Of a DNA stretch of 64,000 nt, positions 48,146-57,717 are shown piece by piece. Position numbers and translations under genes: made by a program. Every line of letters begins with the position of its first letter. Within the stretch, counting starts at the first letter, position 1. The DNA is from Candidatus Brocadia sp. WS118 (GTDB lineage Bacteria > Planctomycetota > Brocadiia > Brocadiales > Brocadiaceae). The DNA lies in assembly GCA_007618135.1 (NCBI GenBank), contig PHFX01000002.1, forward strand, positions 83,985 through 147,984, written 5' to 3'. Below the pieces are notes generated by a model. The model was given only the letters and a program-made list of their open reading frames with translations. It made no database searches and had not been told where the DNA came from.

Positions 48146-48385
48146 ATGGAATTCTGGGAAGGCGAACATTGTGAATATTGTAACGGAGTTATCATTGAAA
48201 GGAAAGTAAATCTATCCAGAAAGGTTAAAGGCAAGTACATACTTATTGAAAATGTACCAGCGGGTGTTTGTAAAGGATGTGGCACACGTTATTATTCGGC
48301 AAATGTACTTAAGACAATTGATGAGACTATTCGGGGTCGCCGAAAAGCAAAACGAGAAATTCTTATACCTATATATTCTTTTTGA
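48146..48385 (+). CDS. YgiT-type zinc-finger antitoxin-like protein
   Basis: A 79-residue protein with two CxxC pairs (CEYCNG near residue 9 and CKGCGTRYYS near 41), the MqsA/YgiT N-terminal zinc domain without the HTH part. It follows the DUF4258 gene by no gap; this pairing is a common type of TA module. Confidence 0.8.
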   Translation: MEFWEGEHCEYCNGVIIERKVNLSRKVKGKYILIENVPAGVCKGCGTRYYSANVLKTIDETIRGRRKAKREILIPIYSF

Positions 48386-48394
48386 AATTTACAA

Positions 48395-48489
48395 CAGCAA
48401 GGTAGGTTGGGTTTCGCCAAAGCGAAACCCAACATCTATTTAACCTATTTTGTGGGGTTTCATTTCATTCAACCCAACCTACCTTGCTG
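48395..48489. repeat. Nested palindrome, family 1
   Basis: Outer arms CAGCAAGGTAGGTTGGGTTT and AACCCAACCTACCTTGCTG; inside the left half an inner perfect hairpin GGGTTTCGCCAAAGCGAAACCC. Looks like one palindromic element inserted in another. Confidence 0.85.
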
Positions 48490-48496
48490 TAAAATT

Positions 48497-48574
48497 GTAG
48501 CGCTGAGGTTTATCCCCAGCCTCCGTATCAAAGTACGGGGCAGGCATTGGCCGACCACAAGGGATCGGCGCTAC
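48497..48574. repeat. Palindrome, family 2, with REP-type sequences to 48967
   Basis: Ends GTAGCGCTG and CGGCGCTAC with GGTTTATCCCCAGCC and GTACGGGG inside. Downstream to 48967 there is no gene; an inverted copy of the GGCTAAAGCCATGCGG repeat seen at 36475 lies near 48727-48746. Confidence 0.7.
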
Positions 48575-48967
48575 GTCTTAAAAGATGCATTCAAAGAAAA
48601 AAGAGTTGGGTTTTTGTCTTCTAAAACCCACCCTAATTTAATGTTAAGGAATTTCAATCAGGTAGCCGCATCCCTTTAGGGTGCGTTCCTGGGGCATATA
48701 TAAAAGAGTTTATCACAAGTTCCACGCAGGCTAAAGCCATGCGGCTACCACGTGTAGTTGCTGAAGGCCTAATTTAACGTTAAGGAATTTCAATCTTTTT
48801 GATTCATGTAGAGCGACTAGCCTGGTCGCCTTACCATGCGGGGAGCTTAAAGTCGCTGCCATAGGCAGCCTAATTAAAGAGAGACTCATTCATTGACGTG
48901 CCTGCCGGCACGATGATGAGCGGAGGAGATTTTTAGATATTGAACGGATTGCGTAGGAGAGAAATGA

Positions 48968-49927
48968 ATGGAAATACCAAATGTAGCTGACAAGTGGTCG
49001 GGAACGGTTAACGAAATTACCCTTGGCGCCACAAAGGACAAGGGAGGCACGAGGACGAAGACCATTACGATTGGTGGCGCAAAAAGTATCCCTTTTATGG
49101 ATTTTGAAGGGAATCCGGGCCAAAAGCCCGTGGTTGCCATGGATGTCTATGACGTGCCGCCGGAAGACTGGCCGGAAACCCTGGCAAAACCTTTTGCGGA
49201 CGTCCTTAACGATCCGGCACAATGGGCAAAAAAATGCGTGGAACAGTATGGTGCAGATTTAATCTGCCTCAAATTAGAAGGGATTCATCCTGATAAAGGC
49301 AATAAAACTGCAGAAGAGACGGTAAAGACGGTAAAGTCGATACTGGCGGCAGTGGGTGTTCCCCTGATTATCTGGGGATGTGAACATGACGAAAAAGATA
49401 ATGAGGTCATGCCCAAGATAAGCCAGGCTGCAAGGGGGGAATGCTGTCTGATGGGAGTTGTTACCCAGGATAATTACAAGACACTTACCGCTACATGTCT
49501 GGCGGACGGACATGCGCTCATCACGCTGGCTCCGGTGGATATCAATATTGCAAAGCAGGTAAATATTCTTGTGTCTGAAATGGATTTTCCGCTCAACCGG
49601 ATCGTGATGTTCCAATCAACCGGTGCCCTGGGGTATGGTTTGGAGTACACCTATTCTATTCAGGAACGCGAACGGCTGGCGGCGCTTACGGGCGATAAGA
49701 TGATGTCGATGCCCGTGATCTGCGATGTTGGACATGAGGCGTGGCGGACCAAGGAGTCAAAATCGGACGACAAGGAAGTTCCCCAATGGGGGGCGCGGGA
49801 CGAGAGGGGCCCCATGTGGGAGGCTATTACGGCTGTTGGCTTGTTGCAGTCGGGAGTTGATATTATCCGTATGAACCATCCGAAGGCCGTTGCTGCGGTA
49901 AAAAAATGTATTGACCGTCTATATTAA
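48968..49927 (+). CDS. acsD: Corrinoid iron-sulfur protein small subunit
   Basis: Partner of AcsC in the methyl-carrying heterodimer. 319 residues, TIM-barrel. DVYDVPPEDWPETLAKPF near residue 57, GADLICLKLEGIHPDKG near 95, LIIWGCEHDEKDNEVM near 137 and the C-terminal ESGVDIIRMNHP-type segment. AGGAG lies 10 bases before the ATG at 48968; the ATG at 48964 is out of frame. Separated from acsC by RACo, cooC2 and a TA module. Confidence 0.94.
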   Translation: MEIPNVADKWSGTVNEITLGATKDKGGTRTKTITIGGAKSIPFMDFEGNPGQKPVVAMDVYDVPPEDWPETLAKPFADVLNDPAQWAKKCVEQYGADLICLKLEGIHPDKGNKTAEETVKTVKSILAAVGVPLIIWGCEHDEKDNEVMPKISQAARGECCLMGVVTQDNYKTLTATCLADGHALITLAPVDINIAKQVNILVSEMDFPLNRIVMFQSTGALGYGLEYTYSIQERERLAALTGDKMMSMPVICDVGHEAWRTKESKSDDKEVPQWGARDERGPMWEAITAVGLLQSGVDIIRMNHPKAVAAVKKCIDRLY

Positions 49928-50032
49928 AAAACGTAATATTCACCACAAAGACACGAAGGACACAAAGAAAGAACTACAGGAACAAAAAGTCCAAAGAATT
50001 GATAATTTTTAGAAAGAAAGGATAAACATACA

Positions 50033-50818
50033 ATGATTTCCATCGGTGAGCGCATTAATGGTATGTTTAAAGACGTACGAGAGGCGATAAAGAATAAAGA
50101 TCCGAAGGCGGTAAGGGAACTTGCTATAAAACAGACAGAGGCAGGGGCAAGCTTTCTGGACGTAAATGTAGGCACTGCCGCCGCTGACCCGGTTGCAGCC
50201 ATGAAATGGCTGGTTGAGGTGGTTCAGGACACGGTAAAGACGCCGATTGCAATTGATAGCCAGAAATTTGATGTAGTAAAGGCAGGTTTATCGGTTGCAA
50301 AGAATGAAATTTTAATCAATTCTTCAAAAGGGGATCCTGAAGAACTGGACAAATTCATGACTTTAGCCAAGGAATATAATGCATCACTGATATGCCTGAC
50401 CATGGACAAAACCGGTATTCCTCAGGACGTTGAGCGTCGCATGGAATTTGCCATGAAGATCGTTGAAAAGGCCGTGGAGCACGAATTCGAGCTGTCAAAG
50501 GTATATATTGATCCCATACTTTTCCCTATTAATGTTGATCAGAAGCAACCAGCGCTCATGTTCGATATCTTCAATCAGATTAAGATGATCTCCGATCCTC
50601 CCCCTCATAGGAATGTGGGACTGAGCAACTTTTCGCAGGGAACAAAGGAAAAGAGGCTTTTAGCACGGATATTTCTCACGATGGGAATTTCCTACGGACT
50701 GGACGCGGCAGTGATGGATGTACTTGACAAGGACTTAATGGATGCCGCAATCACCGCAGAGATCATTATGAATCAGCATCTTTACAGCGATTCCTATCTG
50801 ACGGCATGCAGGAAATGA
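50033..50818 (+). CDS. acsE: Methyltetrahydrofolate:corrinoid protein methyltransferase
   Basis: Transfers the methyl group from methyl-tetrahydrofolate to the cobamide of AcsC/D. 261 residues, a pterin-binding TIM-barrel: ISIGERINGMFKDV at the start, ASFLDVNVGTAAADP near 44, INSSKGDPEELDKF near 99 and GLSNFSQGTKEKR near 193. AAAGAAAGGA ribosome site. It closes the acs series and is followed by a terminator. The CACCACAAAGACACGAAGGA repeat lies just upstream. Confidence 0.95.
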   Translation: MISIGERINGMFKDVREAIKNKDPKAVRELAIKQTEAGASFLDVNVGTAAADPVAAMKWLVEVVQDTVKTPIAIDSQKFDVVKAGLSVAKNEILINSSKGDPEELDKFMTLAKEYNASLICLTMDKTGIPQDVERRMEFAMKIVEKAVEHEFELSKVYIDPILFPINVDQKQPALMFDIFNQIKMISDPPPHRNVGLSNFSQGTKEKRLLARIFLTMGISYGLDAAVMDVLDKDLMDAAITAEIIMNQHLYSDSYLTACRK

Positions 50819-50872
50819 AGGTGCGCTTCAAGCGGTGATTTTCCTGGTAAAAGAACCATGGCGTCATTTCAT

Positions 50873-50900
50873 AAGGCACGGCTGAACCCCGTGCCTTTTT
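50873..50900 (+). terminator. Rho-independent terminator of the acs region
   Basis: 9-bp stem AAGGCACGG / CCGTGCCTT with a 7-base loop and five T. The following genes are convergent. Confidence 0.9.
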
Positions 50901-50952
50901 CAATTTTCATTGATAGGAATGTAACTATCGACTGAAATCAGAGGCACGGGTT

Positions 50953-51204
50953 TTACCGTGTCCGCGGTATTGATTTGTTATGCGGTTTCTTTAATTTCAA
51001 TATCTTCGCCTGTGATGATTCTAATATGGAATCGCGCAGAAAAGAACTTGCCTCTAATATCTCTATGCCGATTAATTCTCCACTTTCATTCAACTCGGCT
51101 GTAATATTTGGGCTTAGCTCAATGCTATCTGATTCTCTTTCGTCAGAGATGACTATATGCAAAATATCTTCATCTTTAAAATATGCCATTTTTGTTTTAT
51201 CCAT
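50953..51204 (-). CDS. DUF2283 family protein (antitoxin-like)
   Basis: An 83-residue protein with the DUF2283 pattern AYFKDEDILHIVISDERESD … GELIGIEILEAS. The ATG at 51204 follows GGGGAGG closely; the frame is open further upstream without support. Its start overlaps the DUF4258 stop by 8 bases. DUF4258-DUF2283 pairs are a recognised TA-type arrangement. Confidence 0.8.
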   Translation of the reverse strand: MDKTKMAYFKDEDILHIVISDERESDSIELSPNITAELNESGELIGIEILEASSFLRDSILESSQAKILKLKKPHNKSIPRTR

Positions 51205-51442
51205 ATATAAACCTCCCCGTTTTAAGTCGGAAATTAATTTGTTGTCGTGTAGTTGCATGAATTGTGACTGGTGATGTTTCGTTTCCATGCTTTTCATATG
51301 GAATTATAACCAGTATATCATCATGCTTACCTATCACAATTAAACGTTGGGTTGCTGTATCAAGGTATCTTTCTGCTGAATGCCTCAATATATTTTCAAT
51401 CTTTGAAAGTTTAAATCCTCTTAATTTCACTCTATACTTCAT
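51197..51442 (-). CDS. DUF4258 toxin-like protein (second)
   Basis: An 81-residue protein: MKYRVKLRGFKLSKIENIL, RYLDTATQRLIVIGKHDDILVIIPYE, TPVTIHATTRQQINFRLK-type C-terminus. The ATG at 51442 is preferred over 51484 since the conserved region starts there. First gene of the two-gene minus-strand module. Confidence 0.72.
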   Translation of the reverse strand: MKYRVKLRGFKLSKIENILRHSAERYLDTATQRLIVIGKHDDILVIIPYEKHGNETSPVTIHATTRQQINFRLKTGRFIYG

Positions 51443-51680
51443 ATAGTCAGTCCATATGATTACAGACTTTTTAGAGATTCCCACATCTCCTCCAATTTTC
51501 CATTTTTATTATTGCCGTATAATGCAGGAATTAAACGGCAATCGCAGACGGCGCGCAACGGGCGAACAAAGTCGTTCGCCTAATTCGCGCCGGCGCGGGC
51601 AGCAGCCACGAACTGCTGTTGCCATAGCGTTCACCTCCGTATCTTAATCGTACAATTGTTATGTACGGTTGAGCGCCTTG

Positions 51681-51962
51681 TTATGCCAACTCAACTTTAA
51701 GGTTCTTTCCCAAGGCGAGAGCCGCCCTTTCAAGCGTTTGCAATGTTATAGAGACATTGGTAGGATCAAGTAGTCTATCGAGGGCGGAACGGCTGGTGTG
51801 CATTTTAACTGCCATATCAGATTTTGTCAGTTTTGCCTTTTTCATCTCCATTTCAATCTGATAGGCAATAACTCTCTTAATCGCTGCGGCTTCTGTTTCC
51901 GCCCGCAGAGCTTCTTCCTCGAGAAAGTCATCAAAATTGGAACCAAGATGTCTGTTTTTCAT
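51681..51962 (-). CDS. HigA-like helix-turn-helix antitoxin
   Basis: A 93-residue protein with an XRE-type HTH in the second half (KKAKLTKSDMAVKMHTSRSALDRLLD, SITLQTLERAALALGK). Downstream gene of a higBA-type module: its start overlaps the toxin stop by four bases. The gap to 51485 contains a GC-rich palindrome, GGGCGAACAAAGTCGTTCGCC near 51560, and no gene. Confidence 0.85.
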   Translation of the reverse strand: MKNRHLGSNFDDFLEEEALRAETEAAAIKRVIAYQIEMEMKKAKLTKSDMAVKMHTSRSALDRLLDPTNVSITLQTLERAALALGKNLKVELA

Positions 51963-52315
51963 AGTTTACCTCTTTTGTAGTTTCCAAGACGCGTAAGCGC
52001 CTTCTTGAGTTCATTTTGCGGTGTCTTCTGGGATTTCTTGATAAATCCGTGCAGCAAAATCATGTACTTGCCATCAACGGTGAAAAAGACCCGCGCAATG
52101 CCATTTTCTAACCTTGTGCGAACTTCCCATAAATCCTTGTCGATTTTCCTGATGAGCGGCATTCCCAATGGCCACCCTATTTGGGCAGTCTTAATGTCTT
52201 CACCTATCTTCCGCTTGTCTTCCCGCGGAAGCCCCTTTAGCCATTCCCGCACCGGCTCGTTGCCGATCTCAGACCGATAGAAAACAACCTTCAGGACATA
52301 GGGAATATCGAACAT
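51959..52315 (-). CDS. HigB-like toxin (phage Gp49-like, DUF891)
   Basis: A 118-residue RelE-superfamily toxin: VLKVVFYRSEIGNEPVREWL at the start, GWPLGMPLIRKIDKDLWEVR near 48-67, IARVFFTVDGKYMILLHGFIKKSQKTP, the hallmark of the Gp49/HigB family. First gene of the module, followed by the overlapping HigA-like antitoxin. Bases 52316-52563 show nothing. Confidence 0.88.
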   Translation of the reverse strand: MFDIPYVLKVVFYRSEIGNEPVREWLKGLPREDKRKIGEDIKTAQIGWPLGMPLIRKIDKDLWEVRTRLENGIARVFFTVDGKYMILLHGFIKKSQKTPQNELKKALTRLGNYKRGKL

Positions 52316-52563
52316 TTGTTGTTATTGTACCAATTTTAGTACACTTGTCAATTTGATTTTTTTTATGGCAAATGACGGAATTGAGTGGCAACCGCTTGCG
52401 GAGCGGCAAGTCATTCGAGTCTTGATCAATGCTGTCATCTTCATATTTCAATTGGCAAATGATAAAATATTGAATAATGAACCGCCGATCCTCTTGAACC
52501 TCCATTAAAGGGAGCATATTTGTTTGATAATTTGGACCGTTATTTGTATTTATCAGTTTTAAT

Positions 52564-53022
52564 TTAATCGGAGTGTAACGAAAAAAATAATCCGTCGGGG
52601 CAACAACCCCTGAATAAAACCCGACTGGCCTTATTCATGGTCGGGTTGATTGTCTTGGAACCACCTTCGTTTTTTTCTTCCTCCAAGATTGCCATTAAGT
52701 CCTCTTGCGGAATTAACAAACAGAACTGTCCCCATACCCAGCGCCCTTTTGCTTTTGGTTTCATTCCTATCATATAATAGCCAAATCGAAACTCGATTCT
52801 ATCTTCCTCAATGAATCTCATTTTTTGTAGCACGATGATTTTCCTGTTGCTATTGCTTTGAGGATGGATAATTTCGTCTTCAATTCTAAAATGTCTGATT
52901 CGACCGTCAATTGCAGGAATTCTTTTCGTCTTACCGATGTTGTTTGGAAGTTCTGGCCAAGTTGAAGGAAGGGCACAGTCTCTTCTTGTTTGAAGACCCT
53001 TGTTCGTTCGATGCGCTCCCAT
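52564..53022 (-). CDS. Hypothetical protein
   Basis: 152 residues. The central part (RIRHFRIEDEIIHPQSNSNRKIIVLQKM, FRFGYYMIGMKPKAKGRWVWGQ, LLIPQEDLMAILEEE) looks conserved and folded; no family with known function is recognised. The N-terminal ~35 residues and the last ~30 (RVLFRGCCPDGLFF) look less ordered, so the true start or end may differ. It stands beside other accessory genes. Confidence 0.5.
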   Translation of the reverse strand: MGAHRTNKGLQTRRDCALPSTWPELPNNIGKTKRIPAIDGRIRHFRIEDEIIHPQSNSNRKIIVLQKMRFIEEDRIEFRFGYYMIGMKPKAKGRWVWGQFCLLIPQEDLMAILEEEKNEGGSKTINPTMNKASRVLFRGCCPDGLFFSLHSD

Positions 53023-53236
53023 TATCTATTATCTATATCCTTTATTCATAATTTTAGTTCCAACGACAATCATCAGACGCCAGGGAACCGGGCCGGGAAT
53101 GAAAACGAAAAAGCGTTATGCCCGGTAGGTTGGATAAAATTGTTGTATGCTTCTGGTTATTTTTCCCCAGTTAACGTTGTGGATTTGCGCTGTGTGTCTA
53201 TACGGACCATCCAAATGCGATGCTACCAGCGACATT

Positions 53237-53714
53237 TCAAAAATCCGCAGACAAAACATTCGCTTCCATATTAAAATATCTATAAAAAAGAGGGAGGTTA
53301 AATTTCTGCCTGATATGAGTAAGGTATTTCTTGGTATCTGAATCGGGCGCATTATCCGAGATAATAATCAGTTTTTCCGCTCTTTCTGAGTCAGGCCAAT
53401 ACGAATACTCTGTAATTTGACCGAATGCGTTTCTAATACTTAATTTAGGGCTGTCTGTTTTTATTTCAAAGTAGTGCCATTTATCAGAATGAGTCTTTGC
53501 TTTGATATCAAATCTGTCTTTTTCTATGGCGACTGCCTTGTATTCATCTTTGTAATTATTCCTTAATAATGCGAGATTTATCGAATAACCACTCCTCGTG
53601 GCCATATCCATATTCTGCCTCAAACGAGTTTGAGGTTGCACTTTTGCCTTGTGAACCTGACGGAAATTTCCAACCTTTAGAATTCCAGCATATTTTTGAT
53701 ATTTTATTTTCCAT
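53237..53714 (-). pseudogene. Decayed accessory gene, N- and C-terminal pieces in different frames
   Basis: The first frame gives ENKISKICWNSKGWKFPSG … YGYGHEEWLFDKSRI before a stop. The second frame, overlapping it, continues NNYKDEYKAVAIEKDRFDIKAK … WHYFEIKTDSPKLSIRNAFGQITEY … LFYRYF. The two parts look like the start and the end of one larger protein with the middle deleted. The C-terminal part has a nuclease-like EIKTD core. Exact family not recognised. Confidence 0.55.
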
Positions 53715-53915
53715 TCGGCCCTTCCTTTGTCTGGCGGTTTTCACATAATTCGGCTATAGACGACAATGCCGCCTTTTTCTTAAATTTTATTATTTATTTT
53801 TATCTTTATCCTGCATATTTCGTTATGATATAGCGTATACCAGCCAAAAAATCAGTAGCAGCATCACACTGAATATTTGGCGATATTTTCGGATAAAATT
53901 TACGCTTGAGAACCT

Positions 53916-56900
53916 TTACACCATTACAAGCATTTCTCTCTGATTAAGCCTGAGGGCATCGGGACCAAAGAGGTCTCTTATACAAGAAATAAAAGCGTCT
54001 GTTACCGACACGAAATATTGACTCGAGGTTTTGATTACCGTGCTGGTTTCTTCCGATGTGCTGATTTCAAAGAAGAGCGGGCATGTGCCGGAGTGCTTCT
54101 TTATGATTTCCCTGAGCTGCATGAATTTTGTCTCATCAAAACACGCTCCTTCATACCGAAGAGTTATGCATTTGGTTAGGCGCTTTAATGCGTCCTTTTC
54201 AGCAACAATCTCTTTTATCCTCACGGACGGGGCAGTGCTCTGAAAACCAATCTGTCCCTTTACGAAAACAATCTCGTCCATGTTTAAGAGCGACTGATAC
54301 GACTTCATTTCTTTGCTAAAGATAACACACTCAACAGCTCCTTTCATGTCTTCCAGGGTTATATACATCATGGGGTCACCGCGTTTCGTTACACTCGGTT
54401 TCAGATTGGTAATAATACCCCCGATAATGATCTCTTCGCCCTCAGCATGTTCGGACATTTCTGCGGAAGACACGGTAGACAACTGCTTTATCTTCTGCTG
54501 ACAGGCATTCAAGGGATGAGAACTCAGGTAGAAACCCAGGCTTTCTTTTTCTGCCTGGCGGGTCTCCTTTTCTGACCACTGCTTCACATCGGCTTCTGCC
54601 CCCGTATCCCCTTTTGCAGTAATATCCAGGTCGCTTCCAATATCAAACAGGGATTTTTGGCCTTTTCGTCTTTCTTTGCTTGCTATTCCACCCAGTTGCA
54701 TAGCCGTATCAAGTCCGGCAATGAGTTTTGCCCGGTTGTCATGCAACGAGTCAAAACACCCTGATTTGATCAACGACTCGATTACCTGTTTGTTGACCAC
54801 CCGCATATCAACCCGTTTGCATACATCAAGGATTGAGGTATAGCGATTCCCTTTGACCCGGGACTGGATAATGGACTCGATCGCCTTATCGCCCACGTTC
54901 TTGATCGCCCCTAATCCAAACCGTATCTTATCCCCATGGGAGATGGTAAAGTCATTTTGGCTTTCGTTGATATCGGGAGGAAGCACCCTGATGCCCATGT
55001 GTCGGCAGTCCTCAATATAGTCCACGATCTTATCCATGTTCTGTTTTTCACAACTGAGTTGGGCAACCATATACTGGACGGGGTAGTTTGCCTTCAGATA
55101 GGCGGTTTGGTACGTGATCACTGCATAGGCCGCAGAATGGGACTTGTTAAATCCATAACCTGCAAAGTATTCCATTAACTCGAATATGCTGACCGCAATG
55201 TCTTTCGGGATTCCATTTGCGACTGCGCCGTTGATAAACTGGTCTTTGAATTTTGCCATAATCTCCGGCTTCTTCTTTCCCATGGCCTTACGGAGATTAT
55301 CAGCCTGGTTCAGGGAAAATCCCGCCAAACGGTTGGCGATACGCATGACCTGCTCCTGGTATAAGATTACCCCGTAGGTCTCTTTCAGGATTGGTTCAAG
55401 GGAAGGATGAAGATAGGCGACATCTTCTCTCCCGTGCTTTCGGTTAATAAAGGAATCTACCATTCCACTTTGCAATGGACCAGGCCGGTACAGGGCCACA
55501 AGTGGCATGATATCTGCAAAGGTATCGGGTTTTAGCTTTTTGAGCAATTCCTTGAACCCCCGGCTGGTTTCGACCTGGAAGACTCCCTTCACATCCCCGC
55601 GGGATAACAATTCATACGTTTTCCTGTTGTCCATGGGAATCTTGGTGAGGTCAATATCCTCGCCGGTAGTTTCCCGAATCAGCTTCAGGGCTTTATCGAT
55701 GACGGTTAATTTCCGGACACCGAGAAAATCGGCCTTCAGCAACCCGATTTTATCTACCAGGATTTCATCATAAAATTGCGTGGTAACCACGTCGCCGTTT
55801 TTTGCCAGCGGGACGTATTCGGTTAACGGTTCGTCTGAAATGACGATGCCCGCAGCATGTACCGATGCGTGGCGGCAGAGTCCTTCCAGCTTTTTGGAGA
55901 TGTCGAACAACTCGTGGATATGTTTTTCGTTCTCATACAGCGCCTTCAATGCGGGCTCCTGCTCCAGGGCCTGCTTTAAGGTTATGTTGAGCGTATTGGG
56001 AATCAGTTTGGCCACCTTGTCTACTTCGGATAGCGGGATATTCATCACCCGTCCCACGTCCCGGATGACGGCCTTTGCCTTCATCGTCCCGAAGGTAATG
56101 ATCTGGGCAACATTGCTGTCACCGCCGTATTTTTCCCGAACGTACTGGATAACCTTTTCACGGCCTTCAGCGCAGAAATCAATATCCAGATCCGGCATGG
56201 AGATCCTCTCTGCATTCAGAAACCGCTCAAATAACAAGTCGTTTTCGATGGGGTCTATGTTCGTAATATTCAGCACGTACGCAACGAGGCTGCCGGCGCC
56301 GGAACCACGGCCTGTAGCGGGAATACGATGCTGTATGGCAAAATGAATAAAGTCCCAGACAATTAAAAAATAATCTACAAATCCGGTGCTCTCGATAACT
56401 GCAAGCTCGTAGTCCAGGCGTTCACGGATTTTTTGGGTGATGTCGCCGTATTTTTGAATTGCTCCCTCTTCGCAAAGTTTTCTCAGATAGGCGCTATTGG
56501 CCATACCGTTTGGCGCGGTGAATTTGGGCAGGTGCATCTTCCCGAAGGACATTTCCACATTACAACGGTCGGCGATTTTTAAGGTATTTTCCATGGCTTC
56601 AGGGATGTGCTGAAAGACGGTGTACATCTCCTGAAAATTTTTGAAATAAAATTCATTCGTGCCAAAGCGCATCCTTTGAACATCAGACAGATGTTTTCCG
56701 GTATTGATGCAGAGCAGGGCATCGTGGGCTGTAGCGTCATCCATGTTCATGTAGTGTATGTCATTCGTCGCGACAAGAGGGATACCGAATTTCCTTCCTA
56801 TCTCCGCTGCTTCTGATACCAGCTTTGATTGCTGTTCGATTCCATTATTTTGTATTTCCAGGTAAAAACGCTCCGGCCCAAAGATGTCCTTGTATTCCTG

Positions 56901-57389
56901 TGCAACCCGTGATGCGTCTTCTATGCGATTCTGGACTAAATAACGATTAATTTCCGAGGTCATACAGCCACTGAGGCAGATGAGACCTGCGGAATGCGTC
57001 TTAAGAAGCGCCTTATCGATCCTTGGTTTATAGTAAAAACCCTCAAGGTATGCGGATGTCGTGAGCTTGAGCAGATTGCGATATCCTTCATTATTTTCCG
57101 CAAGGAGGGTAATGTGGCTGATCGTTTCCTTTCCACCATTTTTCGATTCTTTATCAAAACGGCTGCCCTGCGCCACATAGGCCTCATACCCCAATAGGGG
57201 CTTTATTCCTTTCGACTTTGCCACTTCATAAAATTCCACGGCGCCAAACATGTTTCCATGGTCGGTCAGGGCAAGGGCAGGCATCTTCAGTTGGACGGCC
57301 TTATCGACAAGATCGCCAATTTTGCAGGCGCCGTCAAGAAGACTATACTCGCTATGGACATGGAGATGGATAAAAGTATCTTTCTTCAT
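53916..57389 (-). CDS. dnaE: DNA polymerase III alpha subunit
   Basis: The replicative polymerase. 1157 residues. N-terminal PHP domain (FIHLHVHSEYSLLDGACKI; LTDHGNMFGAVEF), catalytic palm with PDLDIDFCAEGREKVI near 402 and GRGSGAGSLVAY near 363, the HHH/tandem region SHSAAYAVITYQTAYLKANYP near 755, and a C-terminal OB-fold (IIIGGIITNLKP). Length and order are normal for DnaE1. It is divergent from the coiled-coil gene. Confidence 0.97.
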   Translation of the reverse strand: MKKDTFIHLHVHSEYSLLDGACKIGDLVDKAVQLKMPALALTDHGNMFGAVEFYEVAKSKGIKPLLGYEAYVAQGSRFDKESKNGGKETISHITLLAENNEGYRNLLKLTTSAYLEGFYYKPRIDKALLKTHSAGLICLSGCMTSEINRYLVQNRIEDASRVAQEYKDIFGPERFYLEIQNNGIEQQSKLVSEAAEIGRKFGIPLVATNDIHYMNMDDATAHDALLCINTGKHLSDVQRMRFGTNEFYFKNFQEMYTVFQHIPEAMENTLKIADRCNVEMSFGKMHLPKFTAPNGMANSAYLRKLCEEGAIQKYGDITQKIRERLDYELAVIESTGFVDYFLIVWDFIHFAIQHRIPATGRGSGAGSLVAYVLNITNIDPIENDLLFERFLNAERISMPDLDIDFCAEGREKVIQYVREKYGGDSNVAQIITFGTMKAKAVIRDVGRVMNIPLSEVDKVAKLIPNTLNITLKQALEQEPALKALYENEKHIHELFDISKKLEGLCRHASVHAAGIVISDEPLTEYVPLAKNGDVVTTQFYDEILVDKIGLLKADFLGVRKLTVIDKALKLIRETTGEDIDLTKIPMDNRKTYELLSRGDVKGVFQVETSRGFKELLKKLKPDTFADIMPLVALYRPGPLQSGMVDSFINRKHGREDVAYLHPSLEPILKETYGVILYQEQVMRIANRLAGFSLNQADNLRKAMGKKKPEIMAKFKDQFINGAVANGIPKDIAVSIFELMEYFAGYGFNKSHSAAYAVITYQTAYLKANYPVQYMVAQLSCEKQNMDKIVDYIEDCRHMGIRVLPPDINESQNDFTISHGDKIRFGLGAIKNVGDKAIESIIQSRVKGNRYTSILDVCKRVDMRVVNKQVIESLIKSGCFDSLHDNRAKLIAGLDTAMQLGGIASKERRKGQKSLFDIGSDLDITAKGDTGAEADVKQWSEKETRQAEKESLGFYLSSHPLNACQQKIKQLSTVSSAEMSEHAEGEEIIIGGIITNLKPSVTKRGDPMMYITLEDMKGAVECVIFSKEMKSYQSLLNMDEIVFVKGQIGFQSTAPSVRIKEIVAEKDALKRLTKCITLRYEGACFDETKFMQLREIIKKHSGTCPLFFEISTSEETSTVIKTSSQYFVSVTDAFISCIRDLFGPDALRLNQREMLVMV

Positions 57390-57717
57390 AACGTCTCTTT
57401 CACTAAGAGTATGTTTAAGGGAAATACAGAAAATTCGGATTTTGTTTCGTACGGGATATTGGTTATTTCTCTAAGGTATTGATGTTTGATTGTGGTTTCA
57501 TCGCACCGATGTATGATAACCCTATTATCGTAATTTATGACCCTTAAAATCAAGTCCAAATTAATACCAGTTTTGCATGAACAATTTTACTTGAAACTGG
57601 AGTTGCCTTTTGCTATGATTTGTATCCGATTAATTTTTTGAATACCCTTAATATCTTCCACAAGCATATACAAACTATTACAAATTTAACCAAAGTACAC
57701 CAAAAAGGGGGTTTTGT
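57390..57717. other. Divergent intergenic region, dnaE and coiled-coil gene
   Basis: 328 bases, no gene and no repeat seen; presumably both promoters. AT-rich before 57718. Confidence 0.5.

Noticed and set aside
51520..51690. attC-like integron site after the HigA-like gene
   Set aside because: TAACAAGGCGCTCAACC resembles one half of an attC, but no matching GTTRRRY half at proper spacing and no integrase are seen; kept only as a palindromic GC-rich patch.
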